Position numbers and translations under genes: made by a program
Part shown: in pieces, positions 6,022 to 7,290 of the stretch
How the letters are laid out: each line of letters opens with the position of its first letter
How positions within the stretch are numbered: position 1 is the stretch's first letter
Assembly: GCA_013289785.1 (NCBI GenBank)
Contig: JABCZE010000073.1
Location: 1 to 7,290, forward strand
Source: Vulcanimicrobiota bacterium
GTDB lineage: Bacteria; Vulcanimicrobiota; Vulcanimicrobiia; Vulcanimicrobiales; Vulcanimicrobiaceae
DNA length: 7,290 bases
Reading direction: 5' to 3'
Notes under the pieces: generated by a model
What the model was told of the DNA's origin: nothing
What the model saw: only the letters and a program-made list of their open reading frames with translations
Database searches by the model: none

Positions 6022-7290
6022 GTGGACCTGCATTTTAGCTCCGCGGTGCCTGACGACGTCGAACGTGGTGCTGTCGACGCCCTGCTCGGTGCTCGATCCG
6101 ACGAGCGCGGCGCCGATGCGCGGGGTCGCCGGCACCTGCTGTTGCCGGCGCTGCACGCGGTGCAGGAGCGAGTGGGTTGGATCAGTGCCGGCGCCGTCAA
6201 CTATATCGGCGAGCGCCTGACGGTCGCGCCCGCAGACATCTTTGGCGTTGCGACGTTTTACCACTTGCTCGCGACGGCGCCGCGGCCCCCGGTCGTCGCG
6301 CACGTCTGCGACGACATCGCGTGCATCGGCGCCGGCGCGGAACAAATTTGCGCCCAGCTCGCGGCCGGCGGCGTAACCTATGAGCGCAGCCCGTGCCTCG
6401 GCCTCTGCGATCGAGCGCCGGCGGCGCTCGTCATTGCGGCAGGCGAGTCGCCGACCGCCACGGCGGTGGCGCCCGCGAGTGCAGCAATGGAACCAAACTC
6501 TGCAACGACGCATGTCGGCGGAACGGAGCAACGGCTGCTGCACCGGATCGGTCGCGTCGATCCCGAAAGCCTCGACGATTACCGCGCGCACGGCGGCTTT
6601 GCGGCGCTGGCGCGCGCGCTCGAGCTGGGCCCCGACACGACGATTGCCGAGATCGCGGATGCAAAGCTGCTCGGACGCGGCGGCGCGGCCTTTCCGGCGG
6701 CGCAAAAGATGCAGGCGGTTGCGGCGGCGCCGGCGCGGCCGCACTATCTGGTTTGCAATGCGGATGAATCCGAACCCGGAACGTTCAAAGATCGCGTGCT
6801 GATGGAAGGCGATCCGTTTGCGCTGGTCGAGGCCGTGGCGATTGCCGCGTATGCCGCCGGTTGCGAGCATGCGTACATCTACGTGCGCGGCGAATACCCG
6901 CTGGCCGCGCGACGCCTCGACGGAGCGATCGCGCAGGCGCGAGCCGCCGGCCTGCTCGGAACCCTCGAGATCGAGCTTCGTCGCGGCGCGGGCGCGTATA
7001 TCTGCGGCGAGGAGACCGCGCTCTTCAACTCGATCGAAGGCAAACGCGGCGAACCGCGCAATAAGCCGCCCTTTCCGGCGCAAGCCGGTCTCTTTGCTAA
7101 GCCGACGCTGATCAACAACGTCGAGACGCTCGTAAATTTGCTGCCGATTCTGATCGAAGGCGGCGCAAGTTACGCTCGCGTCGGAACCGCACAGTCGACC
7201 GGCACGCGGCTCTTCTCGCTCTCCGGCGCAATCGCTCGACCCGGCGTCTACGAGGTCGCCCACGGAACGACGCTGGGCGCGCTGATCGAG
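6022..7290 (+). CDS. nuoF: NuoE-NuoF fusion: NAD(H)-dependent diaphorase subunit of formate dehydrogenase (3' truncated)
   Basis: The frame is open from GTG 6022 to the right edge, 423 codons without a stop. Residues about 25-140 are a NuoE-like thioredoxin-fold domain with ADIFGVATFYHLL and the four [2Fe-2S] ligands Cys96, Cys101, Cys125 and Cys129. An Ala/Thr-rich linker (about 140-170) leads to a NuoF-like domain: GRGGAAFPAAQKM (218-230) and the CNADESEPGTFKDR block (245-258) for FMN/NADH binding, then GAGAYICGEETALFNSIEG (322-340) and the KPTLINNVETL segment. The NuoF C-terminal [4Fe-4S] motif would lie past the window. In NAD-dependent formate dehydrogenases (FdsGB type) and related hydrogenases such subunits pass electrons from the catalytic subunit to NAD+ through FMN. 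It starts 2 bp after the formate dehydrogenase stop with AGGGTGA 9 nt upstream, so it is very probably in the same operon. Complex I itself is less likely given this neighbour. Confidence 0.93.
   Translation, partial: MDLHFSSAVPDDVERGAVDALLGARSDERGADARGRRHLLLPALHAVQERVGWISAGAVNYIGERLTVAPADIFGVATFYHLLATAPRPPVVAHVCDDIACIGAGAEQICAQLAAGGVTYERSPCLGLCDRAPAALVIAAGESPTATAVAPASAAMEPNSATTHVGGTEQRLLHRIGRVDPESLDDYRAHGGFAALARALELGPDTTIAEIADAKLLGRGGAAFPAAQKMQAVAAAPARPHYLVCNADESEPGTFKDRVLMEGDPFALVEAVAIAAYAAGCEHAYIYVRGEYPLAARRLDGAIAQARAAGLLGTLEIELRRGAGAYICGEETALFNSIEGKRGEPRNKPPFPAQAGLFAKPTLINNVETLVNLLPILIEGGASYARVGTAQSTGTRLFSLSGAIARPGVYEVAHGTTLGALIE

Noticed and set aside
5949..6200. Small minus-strand protein ending CHPERSRRAVEG
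   Set aside because: The recognisable peptide is the translation of the dispersed repeat, and the rest is antisense to the NuoE domain.
6004..7263. A 419-codon open frame on the minus strand
   Set aside because: It lies antisense to the NuoE-NuoF fusion, whose plus frame carries unmistakable Fe-S and FMN motifs. The minus translation is Arg-rich with no recognisable motif, typical of shadow frames at high GC.

Overview
The window is about 7.3 kb of high-GC bacterial chromosome, densely coded on both strands. It holds seven genes, the first and last cut by the window edges. I saw no tRNA, rRNA, CRISPR array, insertion sequence or phage structural gene. Gene content, GTG/TTG start use and a dispersed palindromic repeat (peptide signature CHPERSRRAVEG in one frame, PFDSAQGD in another) resemble uncultured soil phyla such as Eremiobacterota (WPS-2). 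That placement is a guess from memory, not shown by the sequence.

Layout. Positions 1-1113 (+): the C-terminal part of an MT-A70-family adenine methyltransferase, then, 4 bp on, a TonB-like protein with one membrane anchor. 1115-2002 (-): arginase, convergent with the TonB-like gene. 2090-3040 (+): an exported class A beta-lactamase-fold serine hydrolase, divergent from arginase. 3030-3974 (-): branched-chain aminotransferase IlvE, overlapping the hydrolase end by 11 bp. 3975-4093: a divergent regulatory region with two perfect hairpins and a duplicated Shine-Dalgarno-like decamer. 4094-6019 (+): formate dehydrogenase catalytic subunit. 6022-7290 (+): a NuoE-NuoF fusion running off the right edge, probably the NAD-reducing partner of the dehydrogenase.

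The main result is in the formate dehydrogenase. A conventional gene call breaks it at an in-frame TGA (4340-4342). That TGA sits exactly where the catalytic selenocysteine of E. coli FdhF lies, is followed by the conserved His, and is trailed by a bacterial SECIS hairpin whose GGUCU loop begins 18 nt after the UGA, the same spacing I recall for E. coli fdhF. The two halves are one selenoprotein gene. The protein also lacks the N-terminal [4Fe-4S] domain of this family, and no reading frame upstream can supply it. Together with the adjacent NuoEF fusion this suggests a rearranged NAD-dependent formate dehydrogenase whose remaining Fe-S module may be encoded separately, possibly just beyond the window. 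A copy of the dispersed repeat forms the last codons of the dehydrogenase and appears to provide the ribosome binding site of the NuoEF gene.

Apart from the formate dehydrogenase pair, the genes look like unrelated functions: arginine breakdown, branched-chain amino acid metabolism, a cell-envelope hydrolase, an envelope energy-transduction-like protein and nucleic-acid methylation.
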